Source: a bacterium endosymbiont of Escarpia laminata (GTDB taxonomy: Bacteria > Pseudomonadota > Gammaproteobacteria > Chromatiales > Chromatiaceae). From it: a stretch of DNA of 64,000 nt. Below, piece after piece: positions 17,965 to 28,904 of this stretch. Numbering within the stretch: the stretch's first letter is position 1; every line of letters starts with the position of its first letter. Where the stretch lies: NCBI GenBank assembly GCA_003660235.1, contig QGON01000069.1, positions 186,001-250,000 on the forward strand. Reading direction: 5' to 3'. The notes beneath the pieces were generated by a model. That model was not told the DNA's origin. It was given only the letters and a program-made list of their open reading frames with translations, and made no database searches. Position numbers and translations under genes: made by a program.

Positions 17965-18876
17965 CCCCGATTGTTACAATTTCAGCGCCGTACGCCCGAT
18001 CGCTCTTGGCGGCCGACCAACCTGAAGCCCTTTCCGATGTTGTGGTCGAAGGTGAGGCGCAATCCTCTTCCGCGCTAACTGTCATGCCCTTGGACAAGCC
18101 ATCCCAGGGTATGCCGGCAGATGCCGCTGATCTGCTTCGTGGGTGTCAGCCGTAGCGTGCGCACGGTGGATGCCAGTGAACGTTATATTGCCAGTTTCAT
18201 GAGGATGGGTGCCATGGTGCTGGACTGGGTGGGCAATCCGGAACTCGACCCTGAACAACATCACCAAATTGAGGCAGGTTTCGAAGTCGACGGAGATGCC
18301 TGGTCGAGCGGTTTTACTGCCTATTACAATGATGTCAGCGACTATATTCTGCGGGATCTGGCGCGTGGTCAGGATGGTATTCTGCTCGCCAATGGAGCCA
18401 CCATCTACCGCAATATCGAAGCCAGATTCTATGGACTGGAGTGGGAGGGATTCTATTATATATCGAATTCAGTCTCCGGCCGGGCAAGTCTTGCCTATGT
18501 GAATGCGGAAAATACCACCGACAGTCGTCCTATCGCCCAGATCGCGCCGCTTGAGATGACCCTGGGTGCGGATTACACCATCGGCGCTTGGGATCTTGGC
18601 GCTACCGTCAGAGCGAATGCCGAACAGACACGGGCCGATATCATTGACGGAAGCGGTCAGGATGTCGGAGAGACCGCTGGGTGGGTAGTGCTCGATCTTT
18701 TCGGCAGTTATGCTGTAACCGATAGCGCCAGTGTGCGCTTTGGTGTCAACAACCTGTTCGACAAGACCTACGCTTATCATGTGAACCGGGCAAATCTCGA
18801 CCCCTTCAGCCCTGAAGCGATTCAGGTCAACGAGCCTGGTCGTGAGCTTTGGGTGAAAGGTTCAGTGAAGTTCTAA
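17961..18876 (+). pseudogene. TonB-dependent receptor with large internal deletion
   Basis: One frame (17961-18155) encodes a TonB-box/plug beginning: LSDVVVEGEAQSSSALTV, then ADAADLLRG, and then hits TAG. The C-terminal ~240 residues of an outer-membrane barrel (FVGVSRSVRTVDASERYIASF ... VRFGVNNLFDKTYAYHVNRAN ... GRELWVKGSVKF) resume in another frame from about 18135. The rest of the plug and the first half of the barrel, on the order of 350 residues, are missing. There is no clear signal peptide or start codon. The barrel end resembles OprC-type receptors. It follows the TonB operon directly and was probably its substrate receptor before the deletion. Confidence 0.85.
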
Positions 18877-18884
18877 TAGGTAAA

Positions 18885-18914
18885 CGCAGGCACGGACTTT
18901 TAGCCGTGCCTGCG
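18885..18914. terminator. Inverted repeat after the receptor remnant
   Basis: An 11-bp perfect stem CGCAGGCACGG / CCGTGCCTGCG with an 8-nt loop lies 9 nt after the receptor stop. No T-run follows, so it may be a hairpin that stabilises or ends transcripts rather than a classical terminator. Confidence 0.55.
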
Positions 18915-18944
18915 CTTCAAACTATCTGCTATTGCATTTTTATC

Positions 18945-19032
18945 GTAGGTCGGTTCGAGCGTAGCAGAACCGGCAAGCCGCATTTGATATATCGACTTTG
19001 TTGCCTGATCCGCGGTGCTTGATCAGGCCTAC
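18945..19032. repeat. Interspersed imperfect palindrome, copy B
   Basis: Left arm GTAGGTCGGTTCGAGCGTAG... (18945-18974) and right arm ending GCTTGATCAGGCCTAC (19003-19032) are inverted versions of the unit also found at 9655-9739 and 32643-32729. It lies between the receptor remnant and the end of the H1-like gene. Confidence 0.82.
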
Positions 19033-19052
19033 TGGTTCTACGGGATATCGGT

Positions 19053-19355
19053 CTATCTATTTCGCAGCATACCATCCACGATCTGTTCACACTCGAACCA
19101 GTCGTTCTGGTCACTTCCATGCTCGAAGTTGCGTTGTTCCGCCCGGTAATAGGCCATAGTGGCGATCATCTCGTAGCGTTCGCGGGGGCTGATTACCGGC
19201 TTAGTGGATTTGGCGGCAACAACCCTTTTCTTTGCTGGCATGGCCTTTTTCTTGGCTGCCACCTTCTTTTTGGCGACAACTTTTTTCTTGGCAGCCACCT
19301 TCTTTTTGCTGGCTTTGGGTTTTTGGGTCTCGCCGATCTTTGTTTTCTTACTCAA
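19053..19355 (-). CDS. Lysine/alanine-rich H1-like protein with DUF2934 domain
   Basis: 100 residues. The first ~50 are a basic tail of KKKVAAKKK-type repeats like bacterial histone H1-like proteins; the last ~45 form a DUF2934 domain (SPRERYEMIATMAYYRAEQRNFEHGSDQNDWFECE). The start is a TTG (19353-19355), fixed by a strong AGGAGA ribosome site about 7 nt upstream and by the SKKTK opening. It is probably a small nucleoid or DNA-associated protein; function is inferred from composition only. Confidence 0.85.
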   Translation of the reverse strand: MSKKTKIGETQKPKASKKKVAAKKKVVAKKKVAAKKKAMPAKKRVVAAKSTKPVISPRERYEMIATMAYYRAEQRNFEHGSDQNDWFECEQIVDGMLRNR

Positions 19356-19433
19356 GTTTACTTCTCCTGATTGCAGTCATGATAACCATACATTTTATAC
19401 AAAAAATAGGAACAAGCCATTACCAAATAGGGA

Positions 19434-21002
19434 TTATTGGGGAGATGGTCTGTTTTTCAATGCATCAAGATGGCTGAGACGGCTTCCTTCCTGTTCCAGC
19501 CAAAGTGACTCAAATTCTGATTTCCAGGCGTCGACAGCGGCATGAATGCCTTCGGTGAGTCCTTTTGAGAGGGTGCCTGCGATCGAAGGGCGCAGTTTTC
19601 TTTGCACCATCCAGGGAATGAACCAGGCAAGCAGAATCAGCAGGCCTGAGTGGACGGCAAAGTCGATGCCCAGAAAATGCCCCTCTCCCTGAGTACCGGC
19701 ATGAAAACGGGTGATGATGTGATAGATTGCCCACCCCGCTGCCGATAACGGCAAAAACCAACTCAGCCCCCCTGTTATTTTGAAGAAAAAACGCTGTACG
19801 GCTGTGCCTGGTTTGGCCAGCGCCTTGCCCACGGAGCTTTCCAGTTGCGCCTCAAAGGTTGATTGCAACTTCTCTGGAATGGCAGAGAGTGGTCCGGCAT
19901 AAGGTGTTACCGGGATGTCATGCTGGCCAAGCAGATTTTCGAGTTCGGTGGTCAAGTCACTGATAAGGTCGTTGAAGCGTTTACTCCAGATCTGTTCAAC
20001 CACTTGCTTGGTGGTCGGAAGCGAGGTGGGCAGAGTTGTTTGACGCTTGAAGAGGGATTGCGATAGCTGCTCCTGCGCCAAGAGTGTCTGCTTGAGGAGC
20101 GTGCGATTGAGCAGAAGCGCATCTTCGATCTCATTGAGCCACTCTGCTGTGGTCCCCTGCCAGGCATCGGCCACTTCAGTGCGCCCAAACCCTTCGAGGC
20201 GTTGCCTGAGCGCCTGTTCAACCGCGTGCAGTTCATTGAGCTGTGCCTGTACGCCAAGCTGTTGCAACAGCGCAAGCCCGTGTGCTTCGATTGCATGATT
20301 GATGGTCTGTTCCAGCTGAGGGAAGTCGTCGTCACCCCCATTTTTTCGGCAACTGGTGCGCAGAATATTGGGTGTATCAAATGCCTCTTTTTGTAATCGC
20401 TGCCGAAAGTCCTCCAATTGTGGATCTGACCCCCGATCCCAATGGTTCATGACAAACAGCCAGTGGTGTTTTGCGCTACGCTGTTGCAGCAAACGCCAGC
20501 CGACATCGTCATGGTAGCGCTCGGGACTGACCACATAGACCAGCCAGTCGATATAGGGTAGCCAGGCCTCTACCTGCTCCCTGTGTGACTGTTCCACGCT
20601 GTCGAAGTCAGGCATGTCGAGCCATGCAATCAGACGGCGCTTCTCATCCTGATGGTAGGCGATCCGGGTATGCTCAACAGGTAGTTCATCAGGCAGTTTT
20701 CCCAGCTGATAATCTTCGTGAAGGTAGAGGGTGACCTCCTGTGAGGTGGGGCGCTGTACGCCGACGCGGGCAATATCTCCCCGGGCAAGACGGTTGAGCA
20801 GGCTACTCTTGCCGACACCCGTCCCGCCGAAGAAGGCGACGATCAAAGGACGCTGCCCCTGCTGGGCAAAGAGCGCATCAGCCTGTTGCTGTTCGATCTG
20901 CTGAAACCGATTGAGATCGCTGCTGCTGAGCCAGCCATCCTGCTGTACGGCCTCGGCCCATTGCTTGAGGCCCTGATATTGCTGTTTGAACTGTTCGATC
21001 AT
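19434..21002 (-). CDS. Dynamin-like/YcjX-type membrane GTPase, second of a pair
   Basis: 522 residues. The GTPase domain (about 45-215) has P-loop GGTGVGKSSLLN, a switch region TSQEVTLYLHE, G3-like WLDMPDFDSV and G4-like VMNHWDRG. The middle is helical (about 220-370). Two hydrophobic helices near 400-465 (GGLSWFLPLSAAGWAIYHII; HSGLLILLAWFIPWMV) suggest membrane insertion, as in bacterial dynamin-like proteins. The start overlaps the upstream GTPase stop by 4 nt, so the two likely work together, as paired dynamin-like proteins do elsewhere. Role unknown; membrane remodelling is inference. Confidence 0.82.
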   Translation of the reverse strand: MIEQFKQQYQGLKQWAEAVQQDGWLSSSDLNRFQQIEQQQADALFAQQGQRPLIVAFFGGTGVGKSSLLNRLARGDIARVGVQRPTSQEVTLYLHEDYQLGKLPDELPVEHTRIAYHQDEKRRLIAWLDMPDFDSVEQSHREQVEAWLPYIDWLVYVVSPERYHDDVGWRLLQQRSAKHHWLFVMNHWDRGSDPQLEDFRQRLQKEAFDTPNILRTSCRKNGGDDDFPQLEQTINHAIEAHGLALLQQLGVQAQLNELHAVEQALRQRLEGFGRTEVADAWQGTTAEWLNEIEDALLLNRTLLKQTLLAQEQLSQSLFKRQTTLPTSLPTTKQVVEQIWSKRFNDLISDLTTELENLLGQHDIPVTPYAGPLSAIPEKLQSTFEAQLESSVGKALAKPGTAVQRFFFKITGGLSWFLPLSAAGWAIYHIITRFHAGTQGEGHFLGIDFAVHSGLLILLAWFIPWMVQRKLRPSIAGTLSKGLTEGIHAAVDAWKSEFESLWLEQEGSRLSHLDALKNRPSPQ

Positions 21003-22729
21003 TGCGCCAGGGCCTCCAGCTCAGACTCTGCCGCAAACAGTTGTTGTTGGTCGATGCGGCAGAGTCCAGGGTCGGAGAGATTTTCCGGCAACCCCAAAAG
21101 CGCCTGCTTCAGCACATCGGCAAATAACTGTTCCCGGACAGCCTTCAATTGAATTGCCTTCAAGTCCTGTTCCACAGTAAACATATAGTGCCCCAATGCT
21201 CCCTCGGTGAGCAGGGTGGAAAATGACAGCATCGCCGGGGCGAGGATCAGGTCGTTCAGCCCGATGCCGCCGGTCTTTAGTGCTAACGCCAGTGCAGCGA
21301 CATCTGCGGTGACACGGGCGGCTCTCAGGCTGTTGAGAGTGGCGGGGTGTTGCTGCAGATGGATAAAGAGCCTCTGGCTTGCGTTTTCGATTTCAATCTC
21401 GAAAAGTTGCTGATGGTGTTTCGCCGTTTCCAGCGCCTGTGTTTCGATTGTTTTGCGCTCGGAGGAGAATTGGCTCAACAGGCTCTGCCACCAGCGTGGC
21501 ACATTCTGGTCAGAAATCGTCTGCTCTCCGATCTCCCGCTGCAATCTCAATAACAGGTGGTTTACCGCATCAGTCAACACGTTGATCTCGTGGTCCGGGC
21601 TGGTCGAAGCGGACTTGCCGCTCTTGCGACGATAGATGGCCTGTAGTTTTCTAGCGGGCCAGGAAAGGAGTTCACGGGCTTTGACCAGTCCCCCGGCAAT
21701 GCCCGGAATCTCTATCAGCTCAAGCAGCCGGGCGAGGGTGCGTTGCAGGGTGTCACTGTAGTGCGGATTTTCAAGATAGTCCCGTTCATAGAGCGCGATG
21801 GATTCGTCGATAGTGGCTTCAACCAGTGATTGCCAATATTGCCCTGCGGCAATCTCCTGGCGTACTGTTTCAGTCCAGCTCGGCCAGTGCTGTTGCAGTA
21901 GCTGTTGCAGATGATTTGCTGGAAAGGGTTGTGGCCGTCGTCCGAGCTGTTCGCTGATGGCCCGCCGCAGTTCGGCTGCGCTCCCAGTGGCTTGCAGCTG
22001 TTCGTCTCCCATTACGAAAGGGAGAGGTATGACGTCGAGGGCTTCGATGTGCTCTTTTTTCAGTCGCTGCCGAATCTCCCGCTCCAATAATTCAGCTTCT
22101 TCCAAATTTGTCTTGTTCAGGCAAATCAGTAGTGGCGTATGCAGTGGGGCGATGAGTCGTAATAACTGCCATACAGACTGGTCGGCGTATTTTTCCCGGC
22201 TGACAACCAGGAGGATAAGGTCAGCCATGGCACACAATACAGGTACGCGTTGCCGGTAGCTGCGTGAGCTGACCGAATCGAAATCGGGGCTGTCCCAGAC
22301 AATGGCGGGTACGAAAAAGCCTGTGCCGGCACTGCTGATGGCTCGAAGCGTATATCCCAGAGGGTCTGCAGCATCGAGCGTCTGTTTCTGTTGCCAGCCG
22401 GGAAACTGTTTTGCGATTGCAAGCTGTTGCGTTTTGCTGAGTGCGACTGTGGCAAATCCTTGGGGGTGTTGGGTAAAACCGGCGAGGGGACTCGCTTCCG
22501 CCAGCGATTCCTCCAGCAACAGGTTGACCAGGCTGCTTTTACCCGATTGGGTGGGGCCGACTACCATCAGCTGTCGTGGGGCAGACGTTTCTTCAGTTAG
22601 ACGATAGCGTCTCAGTAGTGCGTCAGCATAGATGAGTGCATCCGATTCGAAGTCGGGGATCTCAGGTCTTGTCTCCAAGCAGGAGATCAGCCGGGTGACG
22701 AGTTGCTGTAGATGTTCCAGTTTAGCCAC
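20999..22729 (-). CDS. Dynamin-like GTPase, first of a pair
   Basis: 576 residues, GTG start. The GTPase domain (about 48-240) has P-loop GPTQSGKSSLVN, WDSPDFDSVSSRSYRQRV at the G3 position and LICLNKTNLEEAE at G4 (NKTN in place of NKxD). A long helical region follows. A moderately hydrophobic stretch near 475-520 (TADVAALALALKTGGIGLNDLILAPAML) could touch the membrane. It is the upstream partner of the 522-residue GTPase. No named ortholog is recognised. Confidence 0.8.
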   Translation of the reverse strand: MAKLEHLQQLVTRLISCLETRPEIPDFESDALIYADALLRRYRLTEETSAPRQLMVVGPTQSGKSSLVNLLLEESLAEASPLAGFTQHPQGFATVALSKTQQLAIAKQFPGWQQKQTLDAADPLGYTLRAISSAGTGFFVPAIVWDSPDFDSVSSRSYRQRVPVLCAMADLILLVVSREKYADQSVWQLLRLIAPLHTPLLICLNKTNLEEAELLEREIRQRLKKEHIEALDVIPLPFVMGDEQLQATGSAAELRRAISEQLGRRPQPFPANHLQQLLQQHWPSWTETVRQEIAAGQYWQSLVEATIDESIALYERDYLENPHYSDTLQRTLARLLELIEIPGIAGGLVKARELLSWPARKLQAIYRRKSGKSASTSPDHEINVLTDAVNHLLLRLQREIGEQTISDQNVPRWWQSLLSQFSSERKTIETQALETAKHHQQLFEIEIENASQRLFIHLQQHPATLNSLRAARVTADVAALALALKTGGIGLNDLILAPAMLSFSTLLTEGALGHYMFTVEQDLKAIQLKAVREQLFADVLKQALLGLPENLSDPGLCRIDQQQLFAAESELEALAQ

Positions 22730-22923
22730 TCATTTCTTTACATGTAAGAGTCAAAAGCCGAAAAATCCTTGTCCACAAAAAACGCGGATAAAAAAGTATT
22801 GATTGAGTGTTCATTTGCGTTTTTTGCGGACGAAATAATGATAATGGGTTTGAGGCATTTGTTTGCTAGCCTATGACCACATTTTCAACATCAGTGGTTC
22901 CCATCCATAGAACATCAAGATTT

Positions 22924-23008
22924 CTCTCGCAAAAGCGCAAAGAAACAATTATTATACGTTGAATAACAATAAGTTATAACTTTGCGATCTTGGCGTCTTA
23001 GCGAGAGT
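22924..23008. repeat. Dyad repeat of the CTCGCAAAGGCGCAAAG type
   Basis: Left arm CTCTCGCAAAAGCGCAAAG (22924-22942) and right arm CTTTGCGATCTTGGCGTCTT...AGCGAGAG (22980-23007) are related inverted sequences flanking an AT-rich centre. This type of intergenic repeat is common in environmental proteobacterial genomes. The rest of 22730-23027 between the GTPase and pgm genes shows no gene. Confidence 0.6.
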
Positions 23009-23027
23009 CGCTGTTTCTGGACGGACA

Positions 23028-24722
<1,695 letters not shown>

Positions 24723-24757
24723 TTAGAACCCCATCATATGGTTAAATGCATATGCTG

Positions 24758-24787
24758 CTTGAAATCGGAACGGCCTGTCCCCACTTA
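24758..24787 (+). promoter_or_regulatory. Sigma-32 (heat-shock) promoter of htpG
   Basis: CTTGAAA (24758-24764), a 14-nt spacer and CCCCACTTA (24779-24787) match the sigma-32 consensus CTTGAAA-N11-16-CCCCATnT closely. It faces htpG and lies about 110 nt upstream of its ATG, as expected for a heat-shock gene. Confidence 0.8.
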
Positions 24788-24896
24788 CATCATGGATTTG
24801 TTAGAATCCGCCCAAATTTACCGTACTACTGCCACTATTCCTGCCTGAGCCGGCAGGATTGTAGATTATTGACTGCGATGGAGGTCGCTTTCACCC

Positions 24897-26804
24897 ATGT
24901 CTGTTGAAGCACAAAAAGAGACCCTGGAGTTCCAGGCGGAAGTCAGTCAGGTTTTGAACCTGGTTATACGATCTCTCTACAGCAACAAAGAGATCTTTCT
25001 GCGCGAATTGATCTCAAATGCCTCCGACGCGGCGGAGAAGCTGCGTTTCGAGGCGCTAACCGATGATGCACTCTTCGAGGATGATCCGGATCTGAAGATC
25101 CGCGTCACCTTCGACGAGGAGGCGGGAACACTTACCATCTCAGATAACGGCATCGGCATGAACCGACATGAGGTGTCCGAGACCATAGGCACCATCGCCA
25201 ATTCCGGCACCAAGAAGTTCTTCGAATCGATGACGGGTGATCAGAGCAAGGACAGCGAGATGATCGGCCAGTTTGGTGTCGGTTTCTACTCCTCCTTCAT
25301 CGTTGCCGACAAGGTGACACTGATTACACGCCGCGCCGGTCTGGGTGAGGAACATGGTGTGCGCTGGGAGTCGGACGGGCAGGGTGCCTACAGCATTGAA
25401 AACGTCGATAAGCCAGGTCGGGGTACCGATGTAATCCTCCATCTCAACGAGGATGAGAAGGAGTTCCTGGCAGGCTACCGTCTGCGCGGCATCATCTCCA
25501 AGTTCTCCGACCATATCTCCATGCCGGTTGAAATGGAGAAAGAATTCTACGGTGAGGATGAAGAGAAACCTGAGACCCCTGAATTTGAACGGGTCAATAC
25601 CGGTACCGCTTTGTGGATGCGCGCCAAATCCGAGATATCAGATGAGGAGTATGACGACTTCTACAAGCACGTCTCCCACGATTTCGAAGCGCCGCTGGCC
25701 CACGCCCATAACCGGGTGGAAGGTAACAACGAATACTCTGCACTGCTCTACATTCCGAGCCGCGCACCCTTTGACATGTGGGACCGGGATCAGAAACACG
25801 GGGTGAAACTCTTTGTGCGCCGTGTCTTCATCATGGACGAGGCGGAAAAACTGATGCCGCGCTACCTGCGCTTCGTTAAGGGAGTGGTCGATTCCGACGA
25901 CCTGCCGCTCAACGTCTCCCGTGAGATCCTGCAGCACAACCGCAAGATCGACACCATCCGCCAGGCCAACACCAAGCGCGTGCTGGGTGTGCTGGAGAAG
26001 ATGGCGAAAAACGACGCGGAAAAGTATCAGATCTTTTGGGATCAGTTCGGCAAGGTCATGAAAGAGGGGCCCGCGGAGGATTTCGGCAGCAAAGATAAAA
26101 TTGCAGCGCTGCTGCGTTTTGCCTCCAGTCACAATGAAGGTGACGAGCAGAATGTTTCGCTGGATGATTACCTCTCCCGCATGCCTGAGGGACAGGAGAA
26201 AATCTACTATATCACCGCCGAAAGTGCCGCGGCCGCCCGTTTCAGCCCCCATCTTGAGGTCTTCAAGAAGAAGGGCATTGAAGTCCTGCTGCTCTCTGAC
26301 CGGGTGGATGAGTGGTTGGTGTCCGGTCTTACCGAGTATGAAGGTAAGTCGCTACAGTCCGTGGCCAAGGGCGAACTCGACTTGGGTGACATGGATGACG
26401 AGGAAGAGAAAGCTTCCCAGGAGAAACAGGCGGAGGAGCACAAGGGCCTGTTGGAAAAGATGAAAGATGTGCTTGGCGAAGGTGTCAAAGAGGTGCGTAT
26501 CAGCCATCGGCTTACCGACTCCCCTGCCTGTTTGGTAGTGGAAGACCACGACATGAGCGCCAACCTTGCCAGGGTACTCAAGTCCGTGGGTCAGGACGCG
26601 CCCGCCACCGCCCCAATCATAGAGATTAATCTGGAGCATCCGCTGGTGGAACGTCTGGAAAATGAGGACGATGAGGCCCGTTTCGGCGATCTCACCCAGG
26701 TTCTGTTTGACCAGGCGCAACTGGCAGAGGGGGGGCAGTTGGATGATCCGGCCGCTTTTGTACGGCGTCTGAACCGCCTGATGCTGAATCTGTCGGGTAA
26801 ATAG
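24897..26804 (+). CDS. htpG: Molecular chaperone HtpG (Hsp90)
   Basis: 635 residues, standard length. GHKL ATP-binding domain (about 10-220): LISNASDAAEKLRFEAL, ISDNGIGMNRHEV, GTIANSGTKKF and IGQFGVGFYSSF. Middle domain with LPLNVSREILQHNRKI; acidic DDEEEKAS linker; C-terminal dimerisation domain. Cytosolic ATP-dependent chaperone of the stress response. It is preceded by a sigma-32-type promoter. Confidence 0.98.
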   Translation: MSVEAQKETLEFQAEVSQVLNLVIRSLYSNKEIFLRELISNASDAAEKLRFEALTDDALFEDDPDLKIRVTFDEEAGTLTISDNGIGMNRHEVSETIGTIANSGTKKFFESMTGDQSKDSEMIGQFGVGFYSSFIVADKVTLITRRAGLGEEHGVRWESDGQGAYSIENVDKPGRGTDVILHLNEDEKEFLAGYRLRGIISKFSDHISMPVEMEKEFYGEDEEKPETPEFERVNTGTALWMRAKSEISDEEYDDFYKHVSHDFEAPLAHAHNRVEGNNEYSALLYIPSRAPFDMWDRDQKHGVKLFVRRVFIMDEAEKLMPRYLRFVKGVVDSDDLPLNVSREILQHNRKIDTIRQANTKRVLGVLEKMAKNDAEKYQIFWDQFGKVMKEGPAEDFGSKDKIAALLRFASSHNEGDEQNVSLDDYLSRMPEGQEKIYYITAESAAAARFSPHLEVFKKKGIEVLLLSDRVDEWLVSGLTEYEGKSLQSVAKGELDLGDMDDEEEKASQEKQAEEHKGLLEKMKDVLGEGVKEVRISHRLTDSPACLVVEDHDMSANLARVLKSVGQDAPATAPIIEINLEHPLVERLENEDDEARFGDLTQVLFDQAQLAEGGQLDDPAAFVRRLNRLMLNLSGK

Positions 26805-26830
26805 CGTTCGCAGAAAACAGCAGTTCTGTC

Positions 26831-26900
26831 GGTCGGGTTAGATGCACAGTGTTTCAAGCTGGGATTTACCACTTGGTTTTGTGTGCATCGTAACCCGACC
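26831..26900. repeat. Inverted repeat between htpG and adk
   Basis: GGTCGGGTTAGATGCACA (26831-26848) and TGTGCATCGTAACCCGACC (26882-26900) are near-perfect inverted arms around a 33-nt centre. No T-run follows. It may act as an htpG transcript end or be a single copy of a GTCGGGTTA-type intergenic palindrome, a common repeat class in gammaproteobacteria. Confidence 0.65.
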
Positions 26901-27007
26901 TGCGTTTTCGATATTATTCATCAATCACCATAAGACCCGTATATCCACCCATTGATAGCCTCGAATAGTCGACCGGGTGGTGCTGTGTCAGACTCTGTCC
27001 ACCATAA

Positions 27008-27664
<657 letters not shown>

Positions 27665-27686
27665 AGAGACAGGCCTGGAAACAGAG

Positions 27687-27710
27687 AGCCGGGATTTTTC
27701 CGGCTTTTTT
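27687..27710 (+). terminator. Rho-independent terminator of adk
   Basis: Stem AGCCGG / CCGGCT with a 7-nt loop, followed by six T residues, 22 nt after the adk stop. Confidence 0.85.
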
Positions 27711-27822
27711 GTGCAGAAACTCAATCGAAGAATTAATGTGATGCCCGTCTGACGGGCGGATGACTTTATTAGAAGGTCCTGATATTATTCTGGCGGATTT
27801 CACTGAATTTAAGAGGCTGAAC

Positions 27823-28200
27823 GTGGCTGTCGTAGAGCTGACCAAAGAAAATTTTGAAGAGACCATTTCCAACAACGATTTTGTGATTATCGATTTTTGG
27901 GCACCTTGGTGTGGTCCCTGCCGCTCCTTCGCACCGACCTACGAGAAGGTTTCAGAGGATCATTCCGAGATCGTTTTTGCCAAGGTCAATACAGAGGATG
28001 AGCAGGAACTGGCGATGCAGTTCCAGGTTCGTTCCATTCCGACCCTGATGATTTTCCGCGAGCAGATCATCATCTTCTCCCAGCCCGGCGCATTGCCGGA
28101 GTCAGCTTTCAAGGAGCTGATTGGCCAGGCCGGTGGACTGGTCATGGATGAGGTTCGTGCCCAGATCGAGGAAGAACAGAAGGGCGAGCAGAACGCCTGA
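27823..28200 (+). CDS. Thioredoxin with C-terminal extension
   Basis: 125 residues from GTG 27823. This start has an AAGAGG ribosome site 6 nt upstream and gives the family opening MAVVELTKENFEE; a longer open frame adds 21 unlike residues. Active site WCGPC (Cys30, Cys33) in DFWAPWCGPCRSFAPTY; cis-proline in VRSIPTLMIF. About 15 acidic and polar residues beyond the fold end in EEEQKGEQNA. It is a cytoplasmic thiol-disulfide reductant. Monocistronic, with its own terminator. Confidence 0.93.
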   Translation: MAVVELTKENFEETISNNDFVIIDFWAPWCGPCRSFAPTYEKVSEDHSEIVFAKVNTEDEQELAMQFQVRSIPTLMIFREQIIIFSQPGALPESAFKELIGQAGGLVMDEVRAQIEEEQKGEQNA

Positions 28201-28222
28201 TTATTCCGTTGAATTGAAGAGA

Positions 28223-28256
28223 AAACCCCGGTAGTTTGGACTGCCGGGGTTTTTTT
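28223..28256 (+). terminator. Rho-independent terminator of the thioredoxin gene
   Basis: Stem ACCCCGG / CCGGGGT extended by A-T pairs, followed by seven T residues, about 24 nt after the thioredoxin stop. Confidence 0.9.
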
Positions 28257-28306
28257 ATGGGGCAGACAGCTAAAATTCATATGCGTCGATCACCGGTTTC
28301 AGGATC

Positions 28307-28795
28307 ATGAGAGCACCTTACTATCCCTGGAGTTTGAGAAGTCTGCTGAGTGGGCGGCCAACGATTGGTGTGGTGATCGACCTCAGCGAAGAGAACTATA
28401 GTCTGCTGATGCGCATGGCCCCGGAACTGCACTTGATCAAAGGCGAACTGCTCTCATGTCTTGATCACGGCATGGATCTGCATCTGGAGATCAAGGAGCA
28501 GACGCCATACACAACACTTCTCCATTTGACCTACTATTTCCCCCATGCCACCGGGCACTATCCCGACCCTGACGCAATGTTGCGTGTCTATCACGATTCA
28601 CGACAGGTGGATGTGATCGATATTCGCCAGTCGGCACTGCCTCTCAAACGTTGGGGCGACAACCCAACGCTCGAACAACGTTGGAAGATCAATCTCTTTC
28701 TCTCTAAATGGCTGGCTTATTGTGTGCTGCAGGGACACAGTTTCAATCCGGGAGGGGCGGAGTTTTCCGGTGTCCATGCCTTCGAAGCACTGTAA
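28307..28795 (+). CDS. DUF1249 (YqiB-like) protein
   Basis: 162 residues. The family features are present: VIDLSEENYSLLMRMAPEL near the N-terminus, LHLTYYFPHATGHYPDPDAMLRVYHDSRQVDVIDI, and a C-terminal KWKINLFLSKWLAYCVLQGH-like segment (here RWKINLFLSKWLAYCL-type). DUF1249 proteins are cytoplasmic and small, with no known reaction; in enterics yqiB lies near cpdA and parE. Here it stands alone between a thioredoxin gene and uvrY. Confidence 0.88.
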   Translation: MRAPYYPWSLRSLLSGRPTIGVVIDLSEENYSLLMRMAPELHLIKGELLSCLDHGMDLHLEIKEQTPYTTLLHLTYYFPHATGHYPDPDAMLRVYHDSRQVDVIDIRQSALPLKRWGDNPTLEQRWKINLFLSKWLAYCVLQGHSFNPGGAEFSGVHAFEAL

Positions 28796-28904
28796 GCAAT
28801 AACATTGTTTCTCAACGGTTAACAACAATGTAGAATCCCCGGGTGCTTCGGCATGGGTAAATGCAAATGCGGGACGCAGCTTTTCAGTGTTTTATGGGGA
28901 ATCT

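Noticed and set aside
22924-23008. Dyad before pgm as a classical terminator
   Set aside because: The arms are imperfect and no T-run follows; the sequence type is better explained as an interspersed repeat.
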